NCBI GenBank assembly: GCA_002437575.1
Contig: DJQK01000136.1
Coordinates: 1-5,614 of the forward strand
Source: Clostridiales bacterium UBA6388
Lineage (GTDB): Bacteria; Bacillota; Clostridia; Oscillospirales; Oscillospiraceae
DNA length: 5,614 bases
Reading direction: 5' to 3'
The notes below the pieces were generated by a model that was not told the origin of the DNA, did no database searches, and worked only from the letters and a program-made list of their open reading frames with translations. Below are positions 4,456-5,614 of the stretch, in pieces. Made by a program: the position numbers and the translations under genes. Numbering within the stretch: the first letter of the stretch is position 1; every line of letters begins with the position of its first letter.

Positions 4456-5614
4456 GTTCGCAGAAACTCCGTCACGACCTGCTCCATTTCCTCCTGCGCG
4501 ATCACTTGCGTAAAGCGGACCTTCTTTCCGGCCAGGCCTGCCAGCGGCGCGGGCACGGGCTTACCGGTCCTCTCCGCCAGCTGCGAAAGAATGCCCGTTC
4601 CCGGCGCAAATTCCGTCTCGCCCAGAGCCTCGAGAACGCTCTTGCAGAACTTGAAGGGGCTCGCCGTCGAGACAACGACCAGCGGCCGCTTTGCTCCCTT
4701 GTTCTGCTGGTAATGCTCGGCCACATTCCATGCGACGGCCGTGTGCGTATCGAGAAGATAGTGCTTTTCGGCAAAGACCTTCGCGATCGTCTTCTTCGTT
4801 TCCTCGTCGTCGCAGAACCCGCAGGCAAACTCCGCGGCGATCTTCCGCGCCGTCTCGGGCTTCACGGTGTATGTTCCGTGCGCGGCAAGCGCATTCATGT
4901 AATCCGCGACGCCCTCTCCCGCGCCTTCCATCAGCGCCAGCAGGCGCTCGAGGTTCGACGAGATGAGAATGTCCATGGACGGAGACGCCGTCTGATAAAA
5001 CGGCCGGTTGCGGTCATATGTGCCGGTCGACAGGAAGTCTGTCAGAACGTTGTTCGCGTTCGACGCGCACACCAGCATTCCCACCGGAAGACCCATATGC
5101 TTTGCATAGTACCCGGCGAGGATGTTGCCGAAATTCCCGGTCGGCACGCAGAAATCGATCCTGTCTCCCAGCGCGATCTTCCCCGCGGCCAAAAGCTCGC
5201 AGTACGCCGAGATATAATACACGATCTGCGGCAGCACGCGCCCCCAGTTGATGGAGTTTGCAGACGAGAGGAAATAGCCCTTTCCGGCGAGGTCCTCGCG
5301 CACAATGGGGTCAGAGAAAATGCGCTTCACGCCGCTCTGCGCGTCGTCAAAGTTCCCCTTCACCGCGCACACGCCGACGTTTTCGCCCTCCTGGCTCACC
5401 ATCTGCAATTTCTGAATGTCCGACACGCCGCCGTCGGGATAGAACACAAGAATTTTCGTGCGGTCGACATCGCGGAAGCCCTCGAGCGCAGCCTTTCCGG
5501 TGTCGCCGGACGTGGCGACCAGAATGCAGACCGTCTTCTCTTCTCCGGTTTTTTTGAGACTCGCCGTGAGAAGATACGGCAGCATCTGAAGCGCCATATC
5601 CTTGAACGCGCACG
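4452..5614 (-). CDS. thrC: Threonine synthase, 5'-truncated by the window edge
   Basis: Catalyses the PLP-dependent conversion of O-phospho-L-homoserine and water to L-threonine and phosphate, the last step of threonine synthesis in the cytosol. About 386 residues are visible. The reading frame is open to the window edge and begins CAFKDMALQMLP, so the first ATG inside the window (5595-5597) is an internal methionine. The lysine of AFKD (5601-5603) is the expected PLP Schiff-base lysine. Roughly the first 100 residues of a typical 490-500-residue protein are missing. Other family marks are SGDTG (5496-5510), NSINWGR, the phosphate-binding PTGNFGN loop (5124-5144), the ASNANNVL segment and a C-terminal TASPFKF block. 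The TGA stop overlaps the start of the next gene by 4 bp. No frameshift or missing key residue is seen. The family call is secure; promoter and start lie outside the window. Confidence 0.96.
   Translation of the reverse strand, partial: CAFKDMALQMLPYLLTASLKKTGEEKTVCILVATSGDTGKAALEGFRDVDRTKILVFYPDGGVSDIQKLQMVSQEGENVGVCAVKGNFDDAQSGVKRIFSDPIVREDLAGKGYFLSSANSINWGRVLPQIVYYISAYCELLAAGKIALGDRIDFCVPTGNFGNILAGYYAKHMGLPVGMLVCASNANNVLTDFLSTGTYDRNRPFYQTASPSMDILISSNLERLLALMEGAGEGVADYMNALAAHGTYTVKPETARKIAAEFACGFCDDEETKKTIAKVFAEKHYLLDTHTAVAWNVAEHYQQNKGAKRPLVVVSTASPFKFCKSVLEALGETEFAPGTGILSQLAERTGKPVPAPLAGLAGKKVRFTQVIAQEEMEQVVTEFLRT
4467..4470 (-). promoter_or_regulatory. Weak ribosome binding site for the metallophosphoesterase gene, inside thrC
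   Basis: On the minus strand a GGAG lies 11 bases before the ATG, within the last codons of thrC. The spacing is long and the match short, which fits re-initiation by ribosomes ending thrC at the ATGA junction rather than strong independent initiation. Confidence 0.45.

Noticed and set aside
5595..5597. ATG as the true start of thrC
   Set aside because: The frame continues upstream through CAFKD, which contains the expected PLP lysine, so this Met is internal and the gene is cut by the window edge.

Overview
The window reads as a chromosomal housekeeping locus of a GC-rich member of the Bacillota. A clostridium of the Oscillospiraceae/Ruminococcaceae type is most likely. The grounds are the gene order tig-clpP-clpX, strong AGGAGG-type ribosome binding sites, a Bacillota-like ClpP with its triad at S98/H123/D172, and a threonine synthase with clostridial-style motifs. 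The taxonomic call is inference from protein style and gene order, not from a database match.

All five genes lie on the minus strand, so transcription runs from high to low coordinates. First comes thrC (threonine synthase, 4452-5614). It is cut by the window edge just before its PLP-binding lysine. Its stop codon overlaps the start of a small metallophosphoesterase gene (3766-4455) in an ATGA junction. A 119-bp AT-rich gap follows, with a convincing extended -10 promoter (3717-3745) and a strong ribosome binding site for tig (trigger factor, 2324-3646). clpP (1691-2272) and clpX (340-1605) come next, with gaps of 51 and 85 bp that each contain a hairpin.

The last three genes form a protein-quality unit. 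Trigger factor receives nascent chains at the ribosome, ClpX unfolds tagged or damaged proteins, and ClpP degrades them. The first two genes form a separate amino-acid-biosynthesis pair that is translationally coupled. Its transcript may read into tig, because no terminator is visible between them.

The final 339 bases (1-339), downstream of clpX, hold no recognisable gene. They are packed with short inverted repeats of different sequence, including a perfect 12-bp stem three bases after the clpX stop, an 11-bp stem nested inside a 7-bp stem, and a perfect 9-bp stem. This looks like a mosaic palindromic intergenic element that probably continues past the window edge. It is the only part not explained by ordinary genes. 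I found no new enzymatic, defence or mobile system in the window.
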